This document shows, piece after piece, positions 1 to 13,600 of a DNA stretch of 26,501 nucleotides. How positions within the stretch are numbered: position 1 is the first letter of the stretch; each line of letters starts with the position of its first letter. The DNA is from Apostichopus californicus (lineage: Eukaryota; Echinodermata; Holothuroidea; Aspidochirotida; Stichopodidae): positions 8,549 to 35,049 of the forward strand of contig JAIPMN010180356.1 in NCBI GenBank assembly GCA_020650975.1, given 5' to 3'. The notes below the pieces were generated by a model, which saw only the letters and a list, made by a program, of their open reading frames with translations, was not told the DNA's origin and ran no database searches. Position numbers and translations under genes: made by a program.

Positions 1-1532
1 CCCCCCCCCCCCCCCCCACCAATCATCAGGCCTTAGCTACGTCCCTTTTTCTAATATAAAATAACCAGCAATGGCCCATGTGGAAAATGCAATACCCTGC
101 ATTCCGAAATATTTTGTTTGGCATCATGCCAGGAGTGCAACATAGAAACGTTATATATAGGAAAAGTCTCAGTGGTCGCTTATGCTCGTGTTTACGATAA
201 CATTTCATTAAAACGGCAACCAATCATAAATTTCGACTGGTAAACTTCTTTCGCCAACACTGTCATTAGTTAATGCTAACGTTACTCTGCCCATATATCC
301 TGGAAATTTACACTGTTGATTTTTGCTTGGGAAACACCTCGGCGTCCAGATGGCGGGAAAATGTACCATCATGTTCAAAGTGTTGTGTCGTTCCCATGGT
401 GCAGTGAACTTGGGCAAGTTCGAATATCGATGACCTACTTATGTTCCGTGACCAATGTCAATTGAAATTATGTGTATTAAAACTCGGGTATTTCCACGTG
501 TTATATATATAGAACTTGACGTAAGCGGAGCGATATTCGGAGCGGCTCGTTGATTGTTAGAAAGCACTTTTCTAAGCATCAGTATTTGTGGAAAAATCGT
601 AAGGTTTTTCTTCAGAAAATGTTTTTGACTAGTAATTGGAATCTCAATGTATAAAGAAGTACTGGGTATAAACCTTACCATTGCATTTTTGGGGAAGTCA
701 GATCTTCAAGTGCAAAATATTGCTTTTTCACTAAAGGTTATCATGGTTTTCTTGCAAGGTGTATACGGCGTAACTTTCGATGTAGGCTAAGAGGTAGGAT
801 AGGCAAAGGCCTACCTAGATCTCATGAATTGTTACCTACATTCAATGTAATGCCTAACGGGAGGAACTCGTATAATAGTAACAGACTGGGGCACATTGTC
901 TTAATTAATATAGTTTCCTTGCTAAAGTTTTGCACTAATTGTATCGATCGTTTGTGCTCCTAGTAGCGCTGTTGTCTTGGTTACTCTTATCGTCTTAAGT
1001 ATGTGCTAGCTCTGTGGTTGAATATTTTGGAAAGTCATTAATTTTGCTTGGTACGATACTGAATTTACCGACTCTTTTATGCTCATCACATTTTATTCTA
1101 ACCCATAGAAGCTCTGCTTTTTAAAGCGGCTGCAAATACCCTACGTTTACAGATTATACGATATTTTACGTCTGTACGCGTGTATAATCCCTATTCAGGA
1201 GCACCAGAGCGAAGCCCTAAGCCGCGTAGACACGGCGCAGACACCGCGTAGAAAATTGCGTACAGAAACGTATAACAAAGTATAATAGCGTAGATAAACG
1301 TCGAGTATGCATCTACGTTTTTAGAGGATTTGTATGGGTTGGCAAGTGACTACAGTTGTAAAATTCTATTCATGTTAATCACAGCTTAGATGAAGATTTG
1401 AAGGTTATTTCTGCCTATAAAAATAGAAAAATCAAATTATAATTTTGCCCTCCATTAGTCAACCTTTGCAACCTAATGAGAAATAAAGTGAAACATTTTG
1501 CTTCAAATTAAATTATCTGAATGATTAATATT
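1..1532. other. Gene-poor 3' flank of the receptor gene
   Basis: The stretch begins with a run of 17 C. No ORF here looks coding on either strand. Around 1180-1320 there is a CpG-richer patch with recurring cgtag/cgta words, but no clear terminal repeats. Apart from the possible poly(A) signal, I see nothing functional. Confidence 0.5.
1092..1097 (-). terminator. Possible polyadenylation signal (AATAAA)
   Basis: This minus-strand AATAAA lies about 440 nt beyond the exon 10 stop codon. It is the first perfect copy I noticed downstream. Such hexamers are frequent by chance in AT-rich DNA, so support is weak. Confidence 0.25.
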
Positions 1533-1626
1533 TCATATATAAACCGGACCTTTAATATTCCTTGAACTTGCTTCTTCTGGAATGATATCTGGCTTGATCA
1601 AAGACGGCAGTTTACAGTTGTGGAGC
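1533..1626 (-). CDS. Exon 10: LRR-like segment and probable stop codon
   Basis: After the acceptor TTTCCCTTTGAAG, one base completes a Trp codon and the frame runs LHNCKLPSLIKPDIIPEEAS to a TGA at 1533-1535. Joined to exon 9 it gives KELWLHNCKLPSLI, a convincing LRR (LxLxxCxL). An internal weak donor (AAAG|GTCCGG at 1549) could instead splice to further LRR exons outside the window. A minus-strand AATAAA at 1092-1097 would fit a 3' UTR of about 440 nt if the stop is real. Confidence 0.58.
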
Positions 1627-4600
1627 CTTCAAAGGGAAATAAAATGATAAAGTTATTAAATACATTTCACATATTATAAACTCAAAGAATATCTTGTGCC
1701 ATCACGTTATTAAATGAGCTGGATATGAATGGATTTATTTGCATCATGTTAGCTGTGAAGAGAGGTGTTTGGAAGGTGAATATGTATCGGCCCACTTTTG
1801 GTGACGAGTAATACAAAAACAAACACGTGTGATATAACACAAAAGGTTATATAAATCCGCTATGCGTAAACTTACAAAATATTATATTAATACAAACAAA
1901 CCCACCATTTTGCACCATACCAGGAATATCATAAATAAACACACAGTGCAGTTAAAAACAGATTCATACACGACCCTGACAATTTTACTTTTACAAAACA
2001 CAGGTATCTAGACCAAATACTGAATTACCCTCATTGATGGACGCCCATCTAAAATTGATGGTTTTAATTTGAGTTTGGTTTTAAGTTCTAATGTCTCGTC
2101 TTATTCAACTTATACTAAAAAGTCTCCATCCCAGACAGATCGACCCTACCCGCACAAATAAAAAAAAAGTTACAACTTGATGTTAACTGCACAGTAACTA
2201 TTGTAAAATGCTGAGTAGCAAATTCAAATTTTAAGGTATTTCCCAATTTACAAATCCTTACAAATAGCGTAAGAATATAAACTACACGTTTTGAAATATT
2301 ACTTTGATAAACTCAACTGGCGTAGAATATGACTGCACGATGTCCTTCTCATAGTCCCCTCATATATGTACCTCTATCGTTAACCCACTGACTTACCTTA
2401 CCCCCACCCCACGAAAGGCGTGTAAGGTGATATACCACTTACCACAGTTCCTTGAATGTTGATGACTTGATTCCATAGTTTATTAATCCGATCACTTCTT
2501 CCTCGCTTAGTTCTTTAATTTCTCCTCCATTAATATATATCTTCTCTACTGATGATAGGCTTGATAAACAAAGACCGGACTCAAGTCTGATATCTTTACC
2601 GTCAAATCCACTGAAGGACCATTCTAGGCATAGATGAGATATTGGAATCTGAAAAATAGGAAAGAAAGCTCACAGTTATATTATGTTCACTTAATAATAG
2701 ACGCATACATAGTAAGCATATAGCAAGGATTTCACATGTATCAAACAAATGGCCAAATAATCAACGAACGGCTATACATTTTAATAAACAAGAAATATAC
2801 ACATACATGTTTTGTATTACATAAATGATCTAAGTTTTCACATAATAAACTTCACAATTAACTGATAACTTTAAAAAACAAAATTGACAGTTATGTTTTC
2901 GTAAGCACATTTCATTTCATTTAAGGCAGAAACTCATGAAACGCCTAACACCGTATCCACGCTAGATATGAACTGTATTGTGACCAAACAAACATGTTAT
3001 CATCATGTTTATATCAATTTACGGAATAATATGAAGCACATTTATGTTTGAAATCTTATCATTTTTATCCAGATTAAATAATTAAGACCCTGCTCAAATG
3101 TTGTTCGTTCTACAGTTATTATAGTTGATCCAGTTGGTACATGTATGTATAACTACAGACAACCCAGCGGAGGCCAGATGACGTTCCTGTCGTGAATAGC
3201 CCGCTACAATCGACTTCTCTTCCTGATAGCTGCAGTTCATCATTTATAATTAAACTGAAATTTCTGATTGCAACGATGTTAACTATTACTTTCATTTTGT
3301 AACCAATGTTTGAACATTCACAAGATCAAAGTGTAAGCATCAGATATGTTGTGTGATTATATGTTTTTAAATCATTAAACTCAGAGACCCCAAACGAATG
3401 ACAATAACAAATATATGTTTACAATCGTTTTAAGGTTTGCTCGGAAATAAATAATTTAGCCATCTCCCCGTGGTTATTCTTTCAGTGAATAATTTATTTC
3501 CCCTTTTTGCCTATTACTACATTAATGTATTACAACGGCCAATCCAGCCGATGTTGGACACTTTTCTGCCGTTAGTTGCCCGCGACAATAGACTTCCGTT
3601 CCCGGGAAACACAGAGACAGTTCCATACATATCATAAAGTATATTCTACATTGAACACTAGCTAGAGAGATGTGACTAATTGCCTAATAATTTTTAAATA
3701 ATGTTATGCTATTCATAAATATTCAGCTTTGTCCAGTACTTCGAAAAAAATAGTCAGTCAGAGAGATACTGTTTAGAAATCCCCTCCCATCAGATTGGCT
3801 TATCGATAGACTCTAAGCGACCAAATTAGAAAGTTTGATTAGAATAATTAGCCAACTATGAATAACTAAAAGAATGTTTAAGCAAAGAGTGACGATTTCA
3901 GCAAATTGTAAAACCACTTTGAAATCATTTTAAATAATGCTTAGAATGATTTTAAGTTTGCCTATTTTAAATATTTATCTCATATTTCCCTAACTTGGAT
4001 CTTGTTGGGTGTTATCTGTTATCGATCAGCCAGCACCCATTCACGCTTTCCAGCCTTACAGTGATCGACTATACATCACCGCTACTTTACTGTGATATGT
4101 CACAGTATTTAGTAGAGCGAGTAACATCAGCAATGGCCAAGTCAGACAGTAGTAAGAAAAAAGGCTTGTCGGATTTAAACAAATCAAAACGACATTTTAT
4201 TTCAGTCAGGCCTACTGTATCATTCAGACACAGATAATCTACTCATTTAACCATGTATTTATTTGAAGGCAGTTTGCCTAACCTATATCTGATTGACGTC
4301 CATAAGTAAGAGCCGGGAATCGAAGCTATATTGGAACTCCCGGTGTTCAAACAAGTAGAATATTACCTTTGTTGATAATATTTCTTTCCAAATGATTTAT
4401 AATACACTCGTTTGCGTAAGGTACCAGGCCTACATCGTTCACTTTAATTATACATACTTTCAGCTTTTTTAATAACATCTGCAAACCATAAACGATATTG
4501 TCGCTAAAAAGACGTAAATCCAGTTGTATGTCCAAGGGAACGAATGACACACTAAACGTACACACTGAATGTTACAATGGTAACACAATGTGTACGTACG

Positions 4601-7600
4601 TATGGAAAGCCGTTTTAACATTTAATAAGGAATTTCAGATATCTCAAAATAAGTTCAGATATCTCAAATTAAATTACAGATATCTCCAATTTATCTAAGA
4701 TATCTACAAATAATTGCAAATATCTTAAATCAATTTCAGATATCTCGAAATGTCAGAGAATTTCAGATATCTGAAATTGAATTCGAGATATCTGAAATTG
4801 AATTCGAGATATCTGAAATTGAATTCGAGATATCTGCAATTCTATTTCAGATATCTGAAATAGAATTTCAGATATCTCGAATTCAATTGCAGATATCTCA
4901 AATTCAATTATATTCGAGATATCTGAACCTGAATTCGAGATATCTGCAATTAAATTCCAGATATCTGAAATGCATATGCAGAAATTCCCGATTAAATGTT
5001 AAAATGGCTTTCCATAGTAGCTATTTTAACATTTAATCGGCAATTTTCAGATATCTGAAATTGAATTCGAGATATCTGTAATTGAATTCGAGATATCTGA
5101 AATTGAATTCGAGATATCTGAAATTGAATTCGAGATATCTGCAATTCTATTTCAGATATCTAAAATAGAATTTCAGATATCTCGAATTCAATTGCAGATA
5201 TCTCAAATTCAATTATAGATATCTGAAATAGAAAGCCATTTTAACATTTAATCGGGAATTTCTGCATATGCATTTCAGATATCTGGAATTTAATTGCAGA
5301 TATCTCGAATTCAGGTTCAGATATCTCGAATTAGAATTGCAGATATCTTGAATTCAATTTCAGATATCTCTAATTCAATTTCAGATATCGCGAATTCAAT
5401 TTCAGATATATGAAATAGTATTTCAGATATCTCGCAATCTATATTAGATATCTCGAATTCAATTTCAGATATCTCGAATTCAATTTTAGATATCTACAAT
5501 AAGAAACAATTTAAGATATCTCAAATTCCCGATTAAATGTTAAAATGGCTTTCCGTACGTACGTAAACACTTTTTTAAGAAACATATATTGGTGTTCAGC
5601 AAATGCGGTCTTGGCTTCATCTGTCTTTGTGAGAAACACTTCCTGTTATGGTTGAAAACATGGTATGACGTAATGTTTGTTGTTTTTTTCCTGTATTTCT
5701 ATGTTTGTGATCGTATTCTATATAGCTATCAAACACGATATTGATGAAAGGATACTTACCTGACTTCTCGATGCAACATCTAGTATTTGTAGCGTAGATC
5801 TTTGTAGTAGTTTACTATCGCCCTCCCTAATGTATGTTTCTTCAGACGAAACTAAATCAGAAACTGATATTAGAAATCTGTCAGTTTTGTCTTCCTGTTC
5901 TAGCATGCACAAAATTGCAAACTTTTTACTTTCTCTGTTCTGCTGCAGGTATTGGATAATTTTCTCCCCGGCAATTTTGTTAAGTCCACATGCAAATCTG
6001 TACAAATACTGCAGGTCAAAAGGATCTAAATTTTGCAACAACTCGTTGATACAATCAGTATTTTCACCAGATAATTGTTCTGCAACGTAATGTGCAGCAT
6101 ACCATTCACAAAATGTTTTGTGATAAAAATGAACCTCTGTATTGTACTGAATATGGTCTTGTGCTTTAGATATATCCGTGATATTTAACACTTCTTCTTC
6201 CACGAATATACCAATACGAACATACTGATCGTAGAACTCACGTTCTAGCTGACTGTGAAGCTGCTCACGATTCCAAACAAGTTTCTGATTCTTTCCACTA
6301 AAAGCTTCAAAGGCAATTTTGTCTAGTACTTTGTGTTCATTTTCCAATAACTCAAAGTTTGTGACATTTTCATCTTTCATTTTATTCTTCATATGACTGT
6401 GAAAACAGGATATCGTATACCGGAAAAAACTAGTTACAGAATTGAATGTTAAAGAATGTTCGTCTTCGTACGTCATGTGTGCAAACATAACAAAGAATAG
6501 AGGAATCTGACAAAGGTCATCAAGAACCGGATTTTCCTCCAATTTCCTCATGATTCTATCCACTGCTTTTCCATATGTTCCAACAACAGCCTTTTCAACA
6601 TACCTTCTACGCGCCTCTTCCCCGAATCCTGTAAGCCGAACACGGTCGGAGTGGGGTGCAAAATGTGTTGGCACACAAGATGGTCTTGTCGTTAGAATGA
6701 CGTTAAATCCCTGAAACATATTTTTCTTCATGATGTGATAAATGTCTGTTTCTGTACTTTCTTGATCAGGATACTCATCAAAGCCATCCAGTAAAACCAG
6801 CGCAGAGCTCATTTGGTTCAATATTTCTTTTATATCTTCCTCACTTATATCTGAATCCCTCGGTAGAATGAATTGTCGAATCGCACTAAAAATCGATTTA
6901 ACTCCTCCAAGTTGCCGTAGACGTAAATATATAATAACGTCTACTCCCTTTAACGGTGATGTAGTGATGGATTTGCGCCAGTCATAAAGTAACTGCAAAG
7001 TCAACGTTGACTTGCCGTAGCCAGGTTCACCTTCAAGAACCTGTCGCTTTGTTTTTAAACATTTTTCTTTGACTAATTCTTGATAGAATGGCAATTGATC
7101 CCACTGTGCCTGTCCTCTAGATATACATGTCATGTATTCAATACCGCCCTCAACAAATACCTTGTCCACGCAATACATCCTATCTTTAATGTAGGGGATT
7201 GGTTGAACAGAATCGTAAAATATTTCATACTTTGCTTTTAATTGTTCGATGAAGCGCACAGCTTTCTCCGAGTAATCTGTGATAATATAAATCATGGTTT
7301 TCAATGTAAATGATTAGTTTCGAATATATTGACTGATTAATAATTTAAAATACAATGTATCAAACATAACCCTTTTTGAAGGGCAGAATCACTTTGAATT
7401 AAGCAGACTATTCAAAATAAGGATTTAATATAAATACAAAATATCAAAATATCCATCATTGACGTGTGTTAGATATCCTTTGATAGAACGACATGACAAG
7501 TTTCATTAAAATCTCATCCACCAGAATAGAGTGTGTCTATGTGTGTACTCATAATTTAGCGATAATGTGCAGAATCTTGGAATACAGTGTATATGATGTT

Positions 7601-10600
7601 AGGTGCTTACAAAATGTTGATCAAATCGCGAAAATTACATGTTCTTTGTTTTGTTGGTGTAATGCATATTACCAATTTACGATATTAACGTCAAGTTTTT
7701 TTGCAACACATACCGTTTTCCATCATTGGGATACCCTGTGAAAAAAAAACATTACATTGGTTTTAATATACTTTAAAACGATAACATAAAGTCTTATATT
7801 TTGCATCAATAATACTTCCTATAGCGATCTCCGCTTTATACGTTTGAATCTGATATAGAGCTTAGTGTCTAACATGTGTTGAACTTAATGGAGGCTGTTT
7901 AACACACATTGTATAGTTACCGACATGATGTGTCGTTGTGTCATTTCGCGAATTATTTGGCAATATTATTCTACATCATAACTGTTGGTTGCAAGAGGGA
8001 CAACAGGAATATTTCCAACGACGCCGAAGTTGCATTTATCGCATATCTGTATCGTATGTGTGGAGAACTAAGGTTTTGTTATAGTATCGTATCACATCGT
8101 TAATTATCATACATGGTGCAAACGGCGCTTCAGTGTATAATGAATACCTGCTCACATCTTTTGATGATGATGAAAGCGATTATACAGCTTAATAAAAACA
8201 ATAATAATTACCACTTAACTCCAGTTAAGAAACGCAAAATGAGTAACCTTGTGTTCTGCTTTAAGAATATAGTGACTGCCTACTTCAGTTATAAAAAGAA
8301 AGTAAATAATAAACATTACCTCAATTTCTGTATCTTCACGCTTAATTCGTTTCATTTTCATTTTCCTCGCTGAAAAGAATACGAAGATTTATTAAAAAAT
8401 CCTGATGTAGAATATTGTGGGTAGTTTAAGATGTTGTAAAGGAAAGAAAATGCTTACTTGACTAACATTGTTTGTGTGATTATTCTACAAATATTGGAGT
8501 TCTGTTCTCGTACAGAAAAAATGCTATTATTGTGGCTCAATTTGACCTTAAAAAACCGCGCAATAAACATTTCATCTTCCGTTCTAATTATATATAAGAA
8601 ACACATCAGGAATAAGTAAAGTGTATCAAAAAAGAGCTCTCGATATCCTAAATATTTCACTGTTATGAAATTATTAGAAAGAAACTTGAAAACGACTGTT
8701 TGTGCAAACGTTATGACTTTTTTTTACACGGTGGACACTTTCTTTAATCCATGAATAAATATATTTACTTTCAGAAAGTGCAGGGTACATATTAGTATCC
8801 TTATCAACAAGCTTCCTATGTTCACATATGTGACTACGTTTAGTATTCTATGTTTCCAGGTATTGTTGTTGTGTTGAAAAATACAGATATACACATATAG
8901 CTAAAATATGTATAACTCGTGTTACATTAATAGTATTATGTACCTCTTATTCTGCATATCATCACCACAACGGCTGTGATGATCATCATCAACATCATCG
9001 TGACCAATACGGCGATTATGGTTATTGTGATGGTGTATGATTTTTGTTCTGTGGGAAGCACTATAAATAAAACAAAAATACGGAAATAATAACAAGTAAT
9101 CATGAATATACTCCTAAAAGCTGCACATTTAATGCGACGTGTATTAACTTACCATTTGGAAAGAGCAGATCAACCTTCGTTGAAAGTCTGAATAGCTCAG
9201 CATTCTCTCCTACAGCGCGACACTCGACGGTAACTTTATTTTTAGTTGTAGTAAAGTCAAAATTAACTGTCAGAGATATATCATACAAGTCGCTGATCTG
9301 TGTCACCGTTAATTGATGTTGTGTAAAGTCAATGGCTGTTTCCTCTCGAAAGGCTCTCCATTCAAGAGCCACTTTAGGTCTTATTCTCAGCACCGAACAA
9401 GTCAAAACGTCCTGTGGTTGTTTCTCCAGGACGCAATATTGTTGGTGATTGCATCCATCTATGACGGGAAAAACTGGAGTTGGATCAACTGAAAGGAAAT
9501 AATACATCAAATAGATTAAATGTTTGTATATTTGGTGTTAGATTTCGAGTCTTTTGATCCCATAACTGGTATAAGGTCTAATGGATACAGCATGACGGAG
9601 TCAAACCATGTGCCCAAACGAACAAATATCTTGTGATATTGCATTCCATGATAACGAATTTCTGTCAAAATGAAGAACATGTCCAATAGTTTAACATTAC
9701 ATTACAGTGTAAGATGTGTGTTGCCACATACTGGGACAAGGCATGACACATGTCCAGGTATATAGATACATACGTAAGTTTGTTTTGTCTATGTAAGTTT
9801 ACTTGCGACTGTAGTGTAAATTATTAGACTGCATCTTTCATGAGGAAGAACGGATTCGCCACAATTTTCCCGAGGTATTGATACACAAATAGACAATATC
9901 AGTATCACATGGATAATTCCTAATAGATACTCTAAGGTGTCAATGGGAGATTTTAAATATCTTCACTCCATATAGATTTGATTTTACTGAAACGGATAGT
10001 GTTATTGGCTCAGTGTTTGCCTGATAGAAATCGAATAACAGCAAACTGAACAAAAATCAAAACAGACAAGAGTATGTGGGCAATATACATATTGATAAAA
10101 CCCATAACATGGCCGTCATTGGCACTGATTTTGAACTTACAATGTAACAGTTTGATCCTTTGATGAAACAAAGTATTATGCAATTTGGGAAATGTATATT
10201 TGCAAAGACCCATCCACTTATGTTATTGATTCAGTAGAGACTGAGAAGCATAAAAGATAACATGATATAAACAATCATACCCATCACAAGCACATCGTAC
10301 AACACAATGCCGCCACTGACACCGTTATCGTACACACAGGCGTAAAGTCCTTCGTGTTCTACCAACGTGTTTTGTAAAGAAAGACTGCCCTCATCTTCTA
10401 GTTTGTATTCCTTGTTGCTGATTATTGTGTGATTACTTTTCTGAAAGATGCTAACATACAGAGTTTCAAAAGCATCTTGTTGAGGTGACCACTTCCAAAT
10501 GACTACATTTAATCCAAGGTCTGTACAGGATAAATTCATCGGTGAATGAATATTCAGATATCTGCTGATGGGAGTTGCCAAGGAAGTGTAATCCATCTCT

Positions 10601-13600
10601 TTTTCAATCAAAAGAACGTTTTTGTCTTCCACCAGATTCAGTGGTACACTATTCGCTCGGCAAACCAGAAGACTTAAAACAGATGACTCCCTGAAAGAGA
10701 ACGTTGCTGTAACATGTGATGTAAATGTCACATTATCAGTTGTGAAATTCCCGTAGTTTGATGGTATGACGTGATCGCCACCATGAGTTCTTATCGTCCA
10801 ACTCAATTTGACTGCGGGACGGCTTAACCTGACAAAGCAGTTAACCTCAACGGAATCGGCTGTGGACTTTACACAGGTAGTACCGTATGTGTGCGAACAC
10901 TCCTCGATGACGGGAATGGTTATAGCTGGTTTCACTATCAAAAAGAACATTGAAGAATAAATTGTCTAGTAATGATCACATTGATTATTGATAAACACGT
11001 GACTGTATCTGAAATATATTGAACGACGATGAATGTCGCATTGCGTTTCCAGGTAAATAACAATTTCTGCATCTTTGGGTGAACATTTTATCCTATAGCA
11101 GTTTTGACAATTTCAATTAAGGGACATTTTCATGAATGCTGTTCAGCTACTTAAATGATCCCATATTAAAACTTGAGATAACAAAATCATTCACTAAATT
11201 GTTAACAATGTATAAATCATTCAGCCAATGGGATCAACAATATCATATAATGTGGTACAATACTGTTACATGCACGTTATAACTTAGATCAGTGCCATTC
11301 AGTACTAACATAGGCAGTAGTATCCAGCTTGTAGTGAGACCTCTGCACCTAACGACCTTACTACGGAAATCATGGAGAGACACGAAATACATAGACCGAT
11401 AAAGGGAATTAGTTTAACCGTTATATCCAAATCGGTAATACATTACAGTTTTTTTTCGGTAAAAAATATCAACAGGAAAAATACAGCATTACGCGATGTC
11501 CTTATGGTGTCAAATGTCAGGAGATATCAGGATATGTATACACCATGCAGTATGATTAAAATCTACTAACATTATCATTTCACGTGTTTTACTTTTTAAA
11601 AGTCCGAAATCTGGTTTTCGCTTTGATCTTTGCTGTTCTATGTAAACAGGAATAATCTGTGCTATCACTTTGCATGAAACAATCGCCCCTGGGCTGGACA
11701 CATGCTACTTGACCTCTCAGGTCTTGTTTATAGCAAACAAATACACGCTTCATGTGTCAAGCACTTAATTTAGTATACAGTTCTGTGATATACACATGTC
11801 GTCAGTACTGTGCCGCTATAAGTGAGACATCTGCTCGGCAACATACCTAATGACATAACTACACGAATGTGGGCAAGACACGACTTACTTACAAAGACCG
11901 GTGAAGAAAATTACCGTTTCATCCAAATAATATATTTACAGTTCTGCTTTCTCTTTAAAAACGAAGAAAAATACCGTTTTAGGCAATGCCACTACAAACT
12001 AGAACAACTGTATTTGTACACAAACACGTGTCATTGTAGTGTACAGTGAAGGTGAAAGTTAGTTAGCTGTTGATATTCCATGGAGTGGTCTTTGTTACTG
12101 CAACACGTTTGAAGTTATTTCGGTCACAAAAAATAACCAGTTCAGCGTTTGGACCATTAACTAGGCTACACCAATGCTAGGCTATACTGTGTAATGTTTC
12201 TAGACAGTACCCTAGCTAATATACACTTGCTATATAAACGAATACATGGTGACTAAAATCATCACAACCGAGCTGTCAATCACGAATCATGCCTGTTTCG
12301 GATGTGACAGAGCATACACAGAGTCAGGGACAGTGATTGGTCAAATTGAACAACATATTAACGTTAAGGCACCCTGCTTAGTTAGCGAAATTTTACGAAC
12401 GTACCGTGCTATAAAGAAAATCTAATGGACGATTAATCTAACGAATACATATAGACCTACATTCTATCATTGCAAATGTAACACCCTCCGGTCTATTCAA
12501 ATCTGCTTTGTCGATTTCCTGGCCCTGGTTTATCATTATCATAAACACGTAATATAAGCCAAACACGGCCATTATATACAACGCCAAGCCACAAAAAATA
12601 ACGTTACGAGTGCCTATGTTGCAAGAGCTGAAATAGTACAGATAACGCCAGTCGTTGCGGATAAATAAGATTAATATTTGTTGCAGGATGTTGTTTACTA
12701 AAATACGTTCAAATGTTACCGATCTTGTTTAATTCGAGAACAAAGAACCATAGTAGATAATTGTACGCATTGTTTTGAAGAAGTTTGCTTCTCAAGGGGA
12801 GCTATTTTCTTAACGTGTGCAGAATTAACTGCTCGCCGCCACAAATCTTTGCAAATCTGGGTCTGGATTGTTTTCCTACATGTATTTTGAGCATATATTT
12901 TGAAGTCCTTCCTCCTACCTTGATTTGACCTGACATACATTACACTCTTTCATCATATTTACATGTATGCAGCAGAAGCTTTCTTTGCCGTTATCTGGAA
13001 AGTTACTAATTTTTGTGCAATACCACTTTAACCCTTATTTATATTATGATTTCCTGTTTGAAACAGGAATTTGGAGTAGAGGCCTAGAGGCGGTGGGGAG
13101 GGGCATTTTTGTTGTTTTGCCCAATTTGGATAAATTTCATAGTACTTTCTTATCATAATATATGTCAGATGTACTAAGTAATAATTGTTTAATATGTTTA
13201 AATGCTGAAGGGAATATGCTTTGTTTCTTTCTAAAAGTGCTTGTTTTAATGTTTCACTAAACCACAAATGCTTGTTCTGCTATCTTTTCCAGTATCGTTT
13301 CTTAGTTTAGATTATCCGATAATGCAACATCTACAACTAACATGGTAGTATCTTTTAGAACACTGACAAATATGAAGCCACAATTTCCTTTTTTACAGAA
13401 AACCTGCAACATGCCAACAACCAAACAAATATTTCAAATGCACCTCCTACCATATCCATCGACCAAACCTTGCCAATAAAAGAGTGCAACGAAGTTAACT
13501 GTGAAGCCAATTGTTGGCACGTCGGAAAGACTATAAATAATACTGAAAAGAAAAGCTTTAACCAACTGAAAAAAAAAATAACCGCCCGCCTCCATCCCCC

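Larger units (their letters stand above)
2649..4592. other. Intron 8, first part: no exon found except a diverged repeat pair
   Basis: This is AT-rich intronic DNA between the NACHT exon and exon 9. It holds two similar segments (3161-3225 and 3541-3604). I saw no further LRR exon with matching splice sites and phase. Confidence 0.5.

Noticed and set aside
1140-1345. Possible small transposon with cgtag/cgta words
   Set aside because: No terminal inverted repeats or target duplication could be found by eye.
4593-5564. CRISPR-like array
   Set aside because: The motif is palindromic, spacers are not unique, terminal inverted repeats are present, and the context is eukaryotic.
5830-6090. Plus-strand 86-aa ORF
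   Set aside because: It is antisense to the NACHT exon and has no recognisable motif.
7277-7304. ATG at 7304 as the start of a free-standing NACHT gene
   Set aside because: A good acceptor (ATCACAG) lies just inside, in the phase required by the upstream exons, and the preceding codons look intronic.
10231-10280. Hydrophobic MIVYIMLSFMLLSLY as a membrane helix after exon 3
   Set aside because: It lies beyond a GTATGA donor in the correct phase, and a better TM exon exists at 8944-9060.
12716-12940. 74-aa basic minus-strand ORF in intron 2
   Set aside because: No Ig landmarks, no phase 1-1 splice sites, and no known family.
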